From positions 8,346,758-8,410,757 of the forward strand of contig NC_049990.1 of assembly GCF_000003815.2 (NCBI RefSeq): a DNA stretch of 64,000 bases, in the 5' to 3' direction. Of the stretch, positions 39,437-51,765 are shown piece by piece. Under the pieces are notes generated by a model that saw nothing but the letters and a program-made list of their open reading frames with translations, searched no databases and was not told where the DNA came from. How positions within the stretch are numbered: position 1 is the stretch's first letter; each line of letters opens with the position of its first letter. The position numbers and the translations under genes were made by a program. Source of the DNA: Branchiostoma floridae. Lineage: Eukaryota; Chordata; Leptocardii; Amphioxiformes; Branchiostomatidae.

Positions 39437-40268
39437 GTAAAAATTTTGATGATATGTGTATTCCATCCGCCATCATCTCCCTTTATACACAATCTCCGAG
39501 ACAAACATAAGTACCATCTGGTAGTAGAAAACATACAGTTTCAAGAAATCTGACTATTTATTCTTAAAACCCCTTTGTGAAGTATTACTCGTAGTTCTTT
39601 TTGAGCCTTCTGAAACCGGGAGGAGCTTGAGGAAAAGTATATGACAACATTCAACGTGGTTTGTGGGAGGGGGGCGAAGTCTGCTAGGAAGCCTGTCATC
39701 ATTTTCTATTCGTACACTCGGTTCTTTAGAGGTCGAAAACAAAGTTGCCACGTAGGAACAGTCTGTGGAGTTTTCTAAACGTAAAGGTATTGGTGTAAAA
39801 GCAATAAAACTTCACTGAGCCAAGATACTCTGGTCAGGATGTGTCGCAAGAAAGAAAATATAAAGATCTGCTAACCTTGTCAGTAGTGTTTCTGTTACAC
39901 CATGAACAGAATCATTTAAAAAAATCTGATGCCTACTTTCCTATTACTTTCGCCAATGTAATGTTTTTGGCTGTGTTTGTGTGCGTGTGTCTGTGTGTTT
40001 GTGAACAGCACATCTCGTTCAAGTTGTAGAGTAGAGTAGAGTGGTACTGCAGCAGAACTTTCAGTCGTGATACATTTATGTTTTCGACTAGTTTAATGAT
40101 TTTTCAACCTCTTAAGCCCCCTCTGCCCCTCAAAAAGAGTACGGAAGAATTTGTTCGTATGTCATGGGGGTGGAGTGACTGAAACTATTGCAAGAATACA
40201 GAGTTATGCAGTTAAGAGGAATATTTGATTCATGTTGATTTAATGATTTTGTCCGTTTCAGTCTCAAG

Positions 40269-43170
40269 ATGGGGCGTGTGATCCGAGGACAGCGTAAAGG
40301 TGCGGGTAGCGTCTTTACCGCCCACACAAAACATCGCAAGGGGGCTGCTAAACTCCGAGCCTTGGACTTCGCAGAGAGACATGGATACATCAAGGGTCTA
40401 GTCAAGGTAGGCATGTGACAAGTGTAAAAAAGCCTTAGAAAAAACACAGGTCTTGCATCTCCAGGCCAAAGGGTATGTCATTTATTGTACTAGAATTTAT
40501 GTAGTCTGATAAAAGATTTTTTTACCAAAATGGAAGTGAAAAGAATTAACAAAAACGTACTGTACATTTGTACCACAATCAGTGAAATTTGCCTGTGTAG
40601 CTTTCCATATGTTTTGGCTACTGTAAATCTAAACATATTAGAATTGAAGTGGTTTTTACAGTGCCTCTCCGCCAGAACATATGACACTGCAGGCATTTGT
40701 TTTTTGTTATGAGGAATATGACATTCTTATGACCGTGAAATTAATAAAACACCAAAAAGTACAGTACTGATTTTCCAAGTCAACCACAAAAGAAGATTCC
40801 TAGATAAATGGATTTACCATATTAAGATCTATTTGATTCCAAGCCCAGATTTGTGCTAACTAAAGACTTCATTTGCCTTTTCCTTCACAGGATATTATCC
40901 ACGACCCTGGCCGCGGTGCCCCTCTAGCCAGAGTGATGTTCAGGGATCCTTACCGGTACAAGAAGCGCACGGAGACATTCATCGCTGCCGAGGGCATGTA
41001 CACCGGCATGTTCGTGTACTGTGGCAAGAAGGGTAGGTGGCTAGTCTGTGCTGGCATGATTTAGGTAAATATAGTGGACTAGTCTAACATGCTAACTGAT
41101 GGTGGTGTGGTAGGCATCTATGTTATGATGACGGCACTCAATGGTAGCTTTGCTGTTGTCAGTTCATGGTGGCAGTGTTCTCCTCCAGCTTGCATCAGTG
41201 TGGCTGCGATGTGAAAATGTAGTTTGGCTTGAAGGATTAGCCAGCTACATATATCTATGACATGACATTTCAAGAGCAGTGCAAAAAGTTCATCCTTCAG
41301 AGAGATCTAAGCCCAAGTCTTGTGTATGGGGAAGGCTCTTAGCCCTTAAACTGCCAAACCCGGATATATCCGGCACACATATACATGCCCTGTGTGTCGC
41401 ACCCTGATATATCCGGGATAGCGTATTCCCCTGAGGTAGCAACTTTTCGCGCGCATAGCGCACGAACCCCGGAAGTTAGGGACTTCGGCCTTGCTTGGGG
41501 GTTTCTTTTTGGAGGTCAGCAGCCAACCCTGGCACTGATAGCATTTTATAGTGCTGAAACTCTGGCAGTTTAAGGGTTAAAGAAAACCACACATATCAAG
41601 ACAAGTAGGGGTTGGCCAAATGAGGCACATGACAGGCTCATGCTGTCCTCTCACACTTGATGGCCAATGACCAGGTTTTGTTGCATGTATTTTGCAGCCA
41701 TCCTGAAGGTTGGAAACACCCTGCCTGTGAGTCAGATGCCTGAAGGGACCATCATCTGTAACGTAGAGGAGAAGGGCGGAGATCGTGGATCTCTGGCCCG
41801 CTGCTCCGGAAACTACGCCACCGTCATCTCCCACAACCTGGAGAACAAGACCACCCGCATCAGACTGCCGTCGGGCTCCAAGAAGGTGGTGGCATCTGGC
41901 AACAGGGCTACCATCGGTAAGTTACATTGGTTAAAAGTAGGGGCAATTTCTGAACCCTGGTATGCATGTTGTTGGTAGATTACAAAGTGGTAGGCAATCC
42001 CACTGCTTTTTCACATGGATAAAAGTTTGTGGACAGGGGTTTGGTCCCAGCTCGAACATTCTAGTTCTAAGGATTGTATTGGTCTCTTTGGATGGTAACA
42101 TAAAGGGTAAAGCTTCGGGCGTTATCCTCAAACCTGCATGTGAAAAAAAAAAAAAAAACGTGTGAAAAGAAGGGGTGACCGGTATGCTAAAATATAAGTC
42201 ATGGCCAAGCCACATTGCACTACTAGCAGTACCTTGAAAAAGCAATGTTTTGCCTCCTTCTGGGATGATGAACAAAGAAGAGAATTATATTATATCATTT
42301 TGTTGTATTGATTCAGCATTTGAATTCATTCCTTAAAGCCCCAGAAGTATCATGTGAAAGAAAACTAAACACAGGAGAGAGAATGAAGTAAGGACCATAT
42401 TTCCTGTCTGTACCCTAACAAAGTCCTATTTACTACAGGTATTGTTGCTGGAGGTGGTCGTATTGACAAGCCCATGCTGAAGGCTGGCAGGGCATACTTC
42501 AAGTACAAGGCCAAGAGGAACGCCTGGCCACGTGTTCGTGGTGTGGCTATGAACGTAAGTCTTCAATTAGAAATCAACATTTCTTTTATCTTTGAGCCAA
42601 ATTAACCATTTCTACCCTGTCTGTATAGTAACAGCTGCATGGTATGTTTAGGCATAGCAATAGAAAAGGAACAATTGGTCGAACCTTGAAAGTGTTAGAT
42701 TTCAATCAGGGCTGTCTCCAGCTTCACATCTTTTTCCATCCTACTCATTGTTTCAGAGGCCATATTGTAATGGTCATCGTTAAATATGTCATTTGAAGCT
42801 CATGGGAATACAATTCATGAATTTCATGTATTGAAGTTGATTTTTGGACAGATAAAGACGTTCATTTATTCTTCCAAATCAGAGAATTACCATCCTGGGA
42901 TGGAAAGATAGGTCTTGGAGACAGCCTGGCTTTGAATGCTTTCTTGTGTAGTTTACATAGATAGGAATGCTGAAATTTTTGTGTCTGACTGAATGTCCCT
43001 TCTCTTCTTCCCCTCAGCCTGTTGAGCATCCCCATGGTGGTGGTAACCATCAACATATCGGTATGCCCTCAACTGTACGGAGGGACACCTCCGCTGGTCG
43101 TAAGGTCGGTCTCATCGCTGCCCGCCGTACCGGCCGTCTCCGCGGTAGCAAGGCCACAGAGAAGGACTAG
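40269..43170 (+). CDS. RPL8: 60S ribosomal protein L8 (uL2), complete
   Basis: Five coding exons: 40269-40406, 40891-41032, 41698-41916, 42439-42554, 43018-43170, all with AG/GT borders and matching phases. They give 768 nt (255 residues; human RPL8 has 257). The protein starts [16 protein letters not shown] and contains [19 protein letters not shown], the [20 protein letters not shown] block and the highly conserved [14 protein letters not shown] loop. That loop holds the histidine equivalent to human His216 near the peptidyl-transferase centre. uL2 is a large-subunit protein that bridges the subunits and supports peptide-bond formation. A splice acceptor at 40261 shows that the 5' leader is split. 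A poly(A) signal AATAAA lies at 43216-43221, 46 bases past the stop. A MITE sits in the third intron-separated segment (41343-41576) and another in the last intron. Confidence 0.98.
41343..41576. mobile_element. piggyBac-type MITE in an RPL8 intron
   Basis: The left end is CCCTTAAACTGCCA and the right end TGGCAGTTTAAGGG, an exact 14-bp inverted repeat. It is flanked by TTAA on the right (41577-41580) and TTAG, a one-base decay of TTAA, on the left (41339-41342). The body has the palindrome CCGGATATATCCGG and a related GATATATCCGGG. It lies between coding exons 2 and 3. Confidence 0.85.
42707..42928. mobile_element. hAT-type MITE, copy 2 (RPL8 intron)
   Basis: This copy starts CAGGGCTGTCTCCAGC and ends, read in reverse, CAGGCTGTCTCCAAGACC. 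Internal blocks (TTTTTCCATCCTACTCATTG) match the copy at 27382-27578 in the DDX3 gene. Flanking octamers are only about 6 of 8 alike, so this is an older insertion. It lies in the last RPL8 intron. Confidence 0.65.
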
Positions 43171-43215
43171 ACATCACCTCTTCACATTCTGCAATTACCA
43201 CGGGAGGAAAATAAT

Positions 43216-43221
43216 AATAAA
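43216..43221 (+). terminator. RPL8: RPL8 poly(A) signal
   Basis: A canonical AATAAA stands 46 bases after the RPL8 stop codon, in an A-rich stretch. The short 3'UTR this implies is usual for ribosomal-protein genes. Confidence 0.75.
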
Positions 43222-46200
43222 AAAACAAAACATGCCAAATATTGTGTTTATGACTCCTCTTTGTCTATTTTAATTAGACCATGCTGACTGGATTACATGG
43301 CATTCATGCAAATGTACATTTTGTCCTTTTCCAAGATAGATTTCAATCATACTACCGAATGAAGAAGCTGCAAAATGAGCAATATATGTTGTAACTTGAA
43401 CAAAATATGAGGAAACAAATATTACTGAAATCAATGAAAATCTGAAAGAATGAAACTAATGTAGGTATTGTTTAATGCACAATGTTGTGTGTTCATTTGT
43501 TCAACCTTCCTGGCCACTTGGACTTCATAATGCAGGAATCTTTTTCTTCCTCCTTGACTTTTTATTTTCTCACAGTTTAGAAGTGCCCAGTTGATGTTGT
43601 CCATGTAATCAAATCAGCATGGTCTTAGCTATGCACAGTCAAAGCTTGAAATATCAGGTAGACACAAAGATACCTGCACAGGGCACATTTTGGTAACCTG
43701 ACTTTGAATTCAGTGACTACCAGCACTGGACCATGTGTTGAGCACAGAACTGAATTTAAAAAGATTTAAGAAGACTGCCAAAAAGCTGACATTGTGGTGA
43801 CCATCTGTCACCCTTCCTGAGTTTATTCATTGTGACTGCATTGCCGTTAGGACGGTAACGGCTACTGAAAAGCTTGGTATACTGGGTAGTACTCTGGCAG
43901 ACCCTGTGTACAAAGAACTTTGTCATCCATTAAATTTGAGGATGGGTGCTGACACGATTGAAGATTAAGTACTTACAATGTAGGAATCCTTCCTTTTCAT
44001 GACAACATAAAATCATGATTGTCATGTACATGATTGAATTGCAGCAGCCCAGTGATGCAATACTGCAACTGATTAATAGAGGTTGCTTTGATACAAAGAC
44101 TCCATCAACATGCATCGATACAAAGATAAAGCATACACTATAATTGATCAATAGATTTGACCCCTGTAATAAAATGATTCAAGACAAAAATGATACTAAG
44201 ATAAGTTATTGCACAATTCAAGCTTCTGCCTGATGACGTGATGTCTAAGAGATGTAAGAAGATGTGACAAATGTTCTACAAATCAGGTAAGCACTACAAT
44301 ACCTGCAGCATATGTTAGAAACAGTCCCAAATTATTTTTCCTTTGCTTATTCTAAGACAACTTATTTCTCATGACTGTTTTATTGAAGTTATTAAATAAA
44401 GAATTTGTCTTTAAGATTTAAACTATTCTACAATGAAGTGCTAGTAGTTTTGTGGGTTGTGAAATATGTTTGTTTTGCATAACAAAACTAGGGTTTTAGC
44501 CACATGTAATTTCGGTTGAATGTCGTGGAAGAAATGGGGGTATACTTTTAAAGACGAGAAATGCAAAAACTGCAAAAGTTAATTGGGAGTTGAAATTTTG
44601 ACTACATTGTACCTAAAAAGTCTGTCCCTGTAATACATAAATTGTGTGCTAGGTGACGCTGTTGCAGCGTCGGCCTCTATGGCAAGCATGCCGTGACGTC
44701 CTTTCCGATACAGCCTATCTGGACGAAACATGGAAATTGATTTTCATAGACATTTTGTAGACCGTATACGTAGTTTGTGTTGGAAACGAATATTGCAAAG
44801 AAAGAAGTAAAGAAAATACCTATATTGACTTCATAAGTGTGCCTTTGATGGTAGAAATAGATGAAAGACTGTCTAAAACAGGGACCTTGGCTCTCAGGCC
44901 AAGCGGCCGTGATATGATAACAATTGGGACAACACAATTCCAATTCTTTGCTACATACAGCTGCGTTTGAATGTTGAATCACGGTAGTCTTCATGCACGA
45001 AATATGCTTCCCAAAAAAAATTCACTTTCGGTGCCCTCACATAGATTTGTGCCAAAGTGTTTCATTTTCAGAATCAACGTTCCATTGCTGGAACAAATAC
45101 GACGTGCATCAGGTCGTTAATCAATGAAAAGAAACAGGAAAAACATCGGGATACTCTGCGTGCAGCGTGCAAAGCGTGCAAAAAAAAGATCAAACTTCTT
45201 TTATCGTCATAAGTAGTTGGTGCAAACAATATTAATATTGCAAAAAAGATAGAATGAAGAGCTAATCTCCCAAGCAAATCTATATGTAGCAAGGTATCAA
45301 GAGTGACAACCAATACCCAAGAAGCCGCCGCTGAATTTTCTTGGAGACAAAGAAAGCATAAACATATTTAGAATGTGGGGTAAATTAAATATTCTTCTTT
45401 CAATAGAAGTTACTAGTATGTCATTTTGTGATCATAATTGATGGAGGTTCTCTTTTTCTAAAATCATAGACATTATTTCCTCATTTTATGTTTCATTTTG
45501 GTTGTTTGCGTGCATGTATTGTTAAGAAATTATGGTTTATTTTCTATTGGCCACTTTACGTGAAGTGTTCCGTAGAGGCACTTTAATCTCTGAATAATGT
45601 GGGGCCGTTCTTGTTGTCGAGACAGTTGATCTCAGTATGCATTATTGATGACATCTACGAGATAATCATTACGCCTGAACTATGTTATGATCAGTGTCCA
45701 ACGCTATACGGATCATTTTGGATTATTGCAAATCGGTGCTCACTCGTGATATGTACTCAGACTGGAAGTCTTTTTGTAGGACCCGTGATGACGTCATGCA
45801 TTCTGTGCGCTACCACGTATTTCTCATGTACCTTTCGATTCAATCATTGCAAGCTAGACTGTATGCATGTTGTGATAATCTTTTTTAGAGAGAAAAAACA
45901 GTACAGACAGAAATGAAACTGAGGTTGACAGTGATAGTTTTGCCTGAATACCATCCTGCGTATTCGTAGTGACCGCTGGCTCAATCCTGTCGCTTGCTAA
46001 CCACCGTTATTGTATGACTGTAACCAATCTTCGTAACAGGTCGGACTTGCTCCATTTCAATAAATACCTTTACTTTTGAGTGAAGTAGAAAAGTGAAGTA
46101 GAAAACTGTCGATAAATTTCAGATGACGACTGAAAAAAAATATTGCATTCTTAGTTGTTCTGATGATGACAAACAAGCTAGTGCTTTAACACCTGAGCGA

Positions 46201-48461
46201 CATGCCCAGACATGCCCGCTGTAATGTCTACATGCAAGATGAATGTTCAATACTGAGACAGGTTGTAATGCGCTCCCAATTCCGCAAGGACCTAGTCTTG
46301 GCGCGATCCCAACACAGATTGTCACCCGGCATTATACATCCCTGGTCTACTCATGTGAAAAATAGCCCCGGGAAAAGTAAAACTACCACTAGTAGTAGTC
46401 CGTGGTTCAGTCTAACAAAGTAATTAATTGTTTTGTGGGCAAATGTATGTCAATATCTGCATAGTCATTTTGTGCACCTGTCCTTTGTAAACGCCCTAAA
46501 CGCTATGAAATGTTACTGTTACGCCATAAACTACCTTGCTACATTTTCTAATTTACCCGCTTCACAACGCTTATTTTCTGTCGGACAGTACATAATTTTG
46601 ATTAATGTCTTCTCGTAGCATTTTGCAAAATTTTACAAAAGCGGTAACCGACGTCTTTGTATACAAAGTATCGACAGGTGTTGTTCATATGTGTATGAAA
46701 AAAAAATGCTGAATTAGCAATCTTCGTAACCCCATCTCCGTTCCGTAGATAACATTAGAAGATGGAAATTTAGATTAACGGCAAACTGTCCTTGATTCAT
46801 AACAACAACCCCCCTTACCTGCACCAATTTTCATTTTGATATCATAAGAAAGAATAGAAAGTTGTTTTTAGTTTTCGTGACCCAAGGCCACAAGTAATTG
46901 CAAGAACGTGGACTTGAGAAACATACACGTGGCAGAGACATTGGAAGCATACATGGGACATGGATCGACTTTGAAGTAACAGAAGATTTATAATTATTCA
47001 AATACATGTCGTAATATTGGCTAGTTGACAAGTTGGGTTGGGCTTCGTTTTTCGGATGCAGAGGAAAATTCCAACTTTTTATCAAATTTGTGAGCTCTGT
47101 AATTCTATCAAGTCATTTAATCCAGTTGTTTTACCTTTTTACATGCCATGATGTTTGTTATGAGTCATTTAATTGCAGCCACTGGATAGCGTACCCGCAC
47201 TCTGGAGATCTCGTGGGGATATAATTAGAGAGGAGTTTCGTTGTTATCCGTAGACCATACCTCATACCCATGAAATTATCCAGTTTTCTATATCAATAAT
47301 TTCCGTATCGACATGTTCCAAGCTATAGGTGTCTCATTGTTCAATCGTTGTGTAATCGATGTAAAGTACGGTGATATTGTACAATGCTCTCAGCTCATCT
47401 ATTTGACCGTTGGCATGGTTGGGGCACAATGGAAGATCTGACAACCAGTTTTCTCTACCCTTCTCAGTTTTTCTGTGCTTCTTGATATCTCGTAAGCTTA
47501 GCTATATGTAGTGCCATCACGCCTGTTTACTCTATCCTCCGAACGTTTCTGTTACTTGCCCTTTTTTGTTTTCCCTGGACTGGCGCTCCGTTTTTGTAAG
47601 TCATCGTCAGGGTTGTCAACCATATGTGGTTCTTCTTATCCATTTATACCTTCATGAAAACTGATGTAATTGTAATCACTTGGTGTGTTTGTTTGTATAT
47701 TTGTTTGTCTTGTTGTGAGTCAGCAGCAATACACAGTGGAGGCACAAAAAAACAAGGCGGAAGTGATGTAATATGATACTTGGAAATGACGCTGCGCCTG
47801 TCACGACTGACACTTGCTGAGACCGAAAAATAAGGGAATTTTTTAAAGGCTGTCCATTACCGAGCAGTATAGAAATTAAATTATAAAAATGTAAATATCA
47901 CAAATGGACTTGCAAAAATACCCGTACAACAGTTTTACCGATTTCCACCGCTAACGTTATGATATATGGACAAGCCAAATGATATGTTTTAGTCTATGTT
48001 CATTACAAAAAATGTCTAGAGAAAATATTGAACTGAATTGTCATTTCAATTATCAAAAGAAACCGCTTTATTTCATTTCCTTAACGCGATGTCTTATAAT
48101 ATTTTCCGCAATCCGTCCGCAAAATTGATAATTTGACAGACCTAGGGCTGTTCCTCCACATGAAAACCATTGTTTGGCTCTTGCTGTACTACTGGGGAGG
48201 TCCCCTACCCAGCAGTCTGTGCGCGAGCTCCTCCCAAAGACGTCAGTTTGTGAATGGGTCGCGGGCGTCGGAAGTCGAAATTCCCTTGATTTTTTCCACA
48301 GGACGACAACTCAAGCGGGGTTGGAACATGATTCAGGGACCCATGGACCCTCGGTGACCTGAAACATCAAGAAATTCCGGCGGTGAGCGGAAGGGAGAGA
48401 CAAGAGAGTCCACGGAAGTTCGTTGGTACCTGACTGTCGGGGTAGCGCTCCTAACACAAAG
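43222..48461. other. Intergenic stretch between RPL8 and the kinase gene
   Basis: This is AT-rich DNA with no exon I can recognise on either strand and no clear transposon ends. The last few hundred bases before 48462 are GC-richer and are the presumed leader and promoter of the kinase gene. Confidence 0.5.
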
Positions 48462-48882
48462 ATGGCGCTGGCCAGCCTGGATGACATAGATCTTCAGAGT
48501 TTGAAGGTAAAATATTCCCCTAATTTATTATCCCGAAGATGTACCAGGAAAGAGATCCATAGGGTGAAACCTCCGCAAGACGTAGCCGCTTTAGATTGCG
48601 AAAATCGTTGTTTTTATAAGGGATTTTCAGACGGGAAACTATGTGTCTACCATGCTGGGATATGACAACAGATGGAGAAATGTTTTGACAAACAACATCC
48701 AAAAAACATGCCAGATATCCTACCCCACCGTCCACATTCACACACTCTCGACTTTACAACCAGTGTATTTCGAGTTCTAGTCCCATTTTTTTCTCTTTTC
48801 TTTCTCCCTCTTATAGGACCCTGCCGGTATATTTGAGCTGATCGAGGTGGTAGGAAATGGCACCTATGGACAAGTGTACAAG
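48462..48882 (+). CDS. MAP4K4: TNIK/MINK1/MAP4K4-type Ste20 kinase, first two coding exons (partial)
   Basis: Exon 1 (48462-48506) encodes MALASLDDIDLQSLK and ends at GTAAAA. Exon 2 (48817-48882) encodes DPAGIFELIEVVGNGTYGQV followed by YK, and ends at GTAAGA, phase 0. The second block is the start of the kinase domain with the glycine-rich loop GNGTYGQVY, almost identical to vertebrate MAP4K4, TNIK and MINK1. In an invertebrate this is probably the single misshapen-type orthologue, so the symbol stands for the group. These germinal-centre kinases couple receptors and Rap/NCK to JNK and cytoskeletal signalling. The next exon should begin with GRHVKTGQLAAIKV; I did not find it in the remaining 15 kb, so the gene continues beyond the window. 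Confidence 0.88.
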
Positions 48883-48963
48883 GTAAGATGGCTCTGACGG
48901 CTGACCAAGGAGAATCGTGAAGAGTTTTACAATCAGCTGGTGTTCCTTCTACCCCCCCCCCCC

Positions 48964-49063
48964 NNNNNNNNNNNNNNNNNNNNNNNNNNNNNNNNNNNNN
49001 NNNNNNNNNNNNNNNNNNNNNNNNNNNNNNNNNNNNNNNNNNNNNNNNNNNNNNNNNNNNNNN
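48964..49063. other. Assembly gap of 100 N
   Basis: This is a run of 100 N directly after a C homopolymer at the start of the kinase intron 2. The homopolymer probably broke the assembly. Confidence 1.
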
Positions 49064-49956
49064 TTGGGCATACCTTAGAACACAGGTAACTGGTCGATGT
49101 TAGAGTACGGAATACATAGGCATACATTCCCTCATTCAAACAGCTGATCTGAATAATAAATCATTACATGACCTCACTTATTTGCATTTGCATTTATCTT
49201 TTGATGCACCATTGCTCACTGAGAAACAGAATCAAATGCTTTTATACTGATTATGAGGTGGTGGGTTATTTGGAACTCATTGTGAGAAAGTGGTTGTGAA
49301 GCATCAGTTTGACTGCTCGTTGGCACTATGTTGATTATAGGGCAGCAGCTTGCAGGGATTTTGTGTGCTGTAAGAAATTTGACGCGCCCTGAATGGATGG
49401 GGGTAGACTATTGGGTCTATAATACTGCTGGAATTGTCATGGTAATTATACTGGACACTGGCCCAGTTACTGGGGAACCTAACCTGGGTTTAGGGTCAGA
49501 GGGCACTCATTCAATATCTGATTTTTGGAACCCCAAGTCATTTTCATTTCAAATCTTTAAAATGCGCAAAGAACACACAAGCTTGAGAAATAAACATGCA
49601 CTGTTCAAGCAAGTGTGCCAATTGTGAAGATGTGGGTTTGTGTTAATTTATTGAAAGTGTGAAAAACAGTAATTGTGCTAAAGAAAACCTGTTTAGCTGT
49701 TGTCTTGTAACAGATAGCTTTTGGCTGGAGGTGTCAGAAATCTATGCCATCGTTAACATGTAGGCCTCAATGAGTGAATGACTAGTTTTTAGACCAACGG
49801 CCGTTAATGTGAGGTCCTTGTTGGATGGACATACGTCTCCCTTGTATCCTGGATGCACCTGAATGAAACTGCTTGGTATGCAGCAAGGGTCCCCTGCATG
49901 GAGAGGAACTGTGTGGGTGTGCATATTGCTCCAAAAGAAATCTGATAAAGAGAGAG

Positions 49957-50860
49957 CAGGGGCGGATCCAGGATTTTGCAAAGGGGGGGCGAATATGCTG
50001 TCGCACCTCAGGTCGTGGCCGAAGGCCGGGGGGAGAGCACGAGAGGGGGGTTTCCCCCCTCTCGTTGGGGGGGTTTGGGGGGCCTCCCCCGAGAACTTTT
50101 TAAAATAAAGAGGCTCTCTGGTGCATTTTAGAGCCATTTCTGTGCAAAAATAACCAACGAATCAACACTGACTTTTAGGGCTGAACAAATATAATAAACG
50201 AAAGAACACTGATTTTTATAGTTAGCAATCTCACATTCAACAATCATATTTTTGGCATGGGGGAACGGCCATCGAAACATGTCTTGAGCCGGGGGGAGGG
50301 CCATTGAAAAAAAAAATGCCTATTAAAACGGGGCCTTAAAAATACAAGCAAAATGTGCCCCTAAAACGCAGGAAATGAAGTTTCACGTGGTCAAGATTTC
50401 AATTTTTCTCTGGACGTGCCTGGCGACGGCTTGCGCCTCCGGCGCCCACGACGCTCTGGCGCTCGTCGCCATCAAAAATATTTTCCCCTGACAGAAATGT
50501 CATTACATTTAGCATAGTCTACCAGCAAAGTTTATCCCTCAAAGTGCAGAAAATCCTGTTTCAGAGGGTTCAAATTTCAACATTTTTCTCCAGACCTACC
50601 TTGCGACGGCTCGTGCGCTCAAAGTTGTGAAAATACGTTGGGGGCGTCGTCGCCCTCAATAATATAAGCTAAAAACCCTACTAGAAAGGCTATTAAACTT
50701 AGCTTAGTCTGCCAGCAAATTTGTCCATCAAAAGTTAGGAAAGATCGTTTCAGATAGTCAAGATTTCAAAATTTTTCCGGGAGAGCATGCCACCGGACCC
50801 CCTAGGATTACGTCAATATAGTTCGCCCTCCCCATAAGAAATTTGCTGCAGCCGCCTCTG
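49957..50860. mobile_element. Non-autonomous transposon-like element with internal tandem repeats
   Basis: The left end CAGGGGCGGATCCAGG and the reverse complement of the right end (CAGAGGCGGCTGCAGC) are similar, as are the following G-rich blocks (GGGGGGGCGAA and GGGGAGGGCGAA). The interior has a block of about 190 bp present two to three times in diverged form (near 50365, 50545 and 50735), each with a CTGG/CCAGA...GCGACGGCT segment. No target duplication was found, so the right limit is tentative. Confidence 0.5.
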
Positions 50861-51659
50861 TCGTGTAATTCCATGTTCGCACGAAGTTTACGAAGACTAA
50901 AATTGGTATCAATATCAATCCTGTGTGCATCGGTTCTTTGTAAACGGAATGGTTTTCACGGACGGCAACGGGATGAAACATTATTTACGATGTTTACTTT
51001 CGTGACGGCGGGCTCTCTGCTGCTGCGTGCATATATGACGTAATCATGCATACGATGGCGCGAAAATTGTTCGGCAAGTTTGTTGGTTGGCCGAAATAAC
51101 TCCCGTTTTGGAATGATTACAGCAGTATTGAAGCGGTTTTCGTCACGATATCACTAAAATGTACTCAAGTCTCTTCCAAGTAGAACATTAATTTAGTTTC
51201 TTTTGTGTAAATATCGTACATGTGTAGTGGAAAAGATCGCCGTTTTTTTTTACCTGACCCATTTTGCATCAGCCCTCCCCCCCGGTAAATATCGTCAAGT
51301 CCCTTAGCGGAGACATATCGTAAGTTTGACACATTTTTACTCCTGACATTTACCGTCACAGTATGAATGAATGAATGCTTAACATGTATTGTATCTTGCG
51401 TCGCTCAGTCCACATGGGCTAATAGGGCACCAAAATAGCAAATATAAACAATATTAGAGTCAGATGGAACATAAGCGAGTTCCGAAGGAGGGCGGGAGTA
51501 TTGCCAACGTCCTGGTTACGAAACATTCTGGCTATGCCCGCAAAGACCGACACAATGAGGAAGTAAAAGCGGGAGGAGTGCGCCTTGGTATTGTTGGTTA
51601 GCGGCTTTGTATTGTCGCCGCTTCGCTGAAACTTTCGCTGATTTTCTGGATTTATTTGT

Positions 51660-51765
51660 GGAATTCCTTTTTTTTTTTTGTGGTCCAGCCGAATTTTTTT
51701 TTGGGTCCAGCCAAAGGGGGGGCGCGCGCCGGGTGCGCCCCCCCCTAAATCCGCGCATGGAGAGG
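51660..51765 (-). mobile_element. Terminus of a second G-rich mobile element
   Basis: Read on the minus strand, GCGCGGATTTAGGGGGGGCG is a typical start of a low-copy DNA element, followed by a GC-rich palindrome GCGCGCGCC. The other end was not found. Confidence 0.35.

Noticed and set aside
41120-41220. TATGATGA C-box-like motif in an RPL8 intron
   Set aside because: No CTGA follows within about 100 bases and no flanking stem was found.
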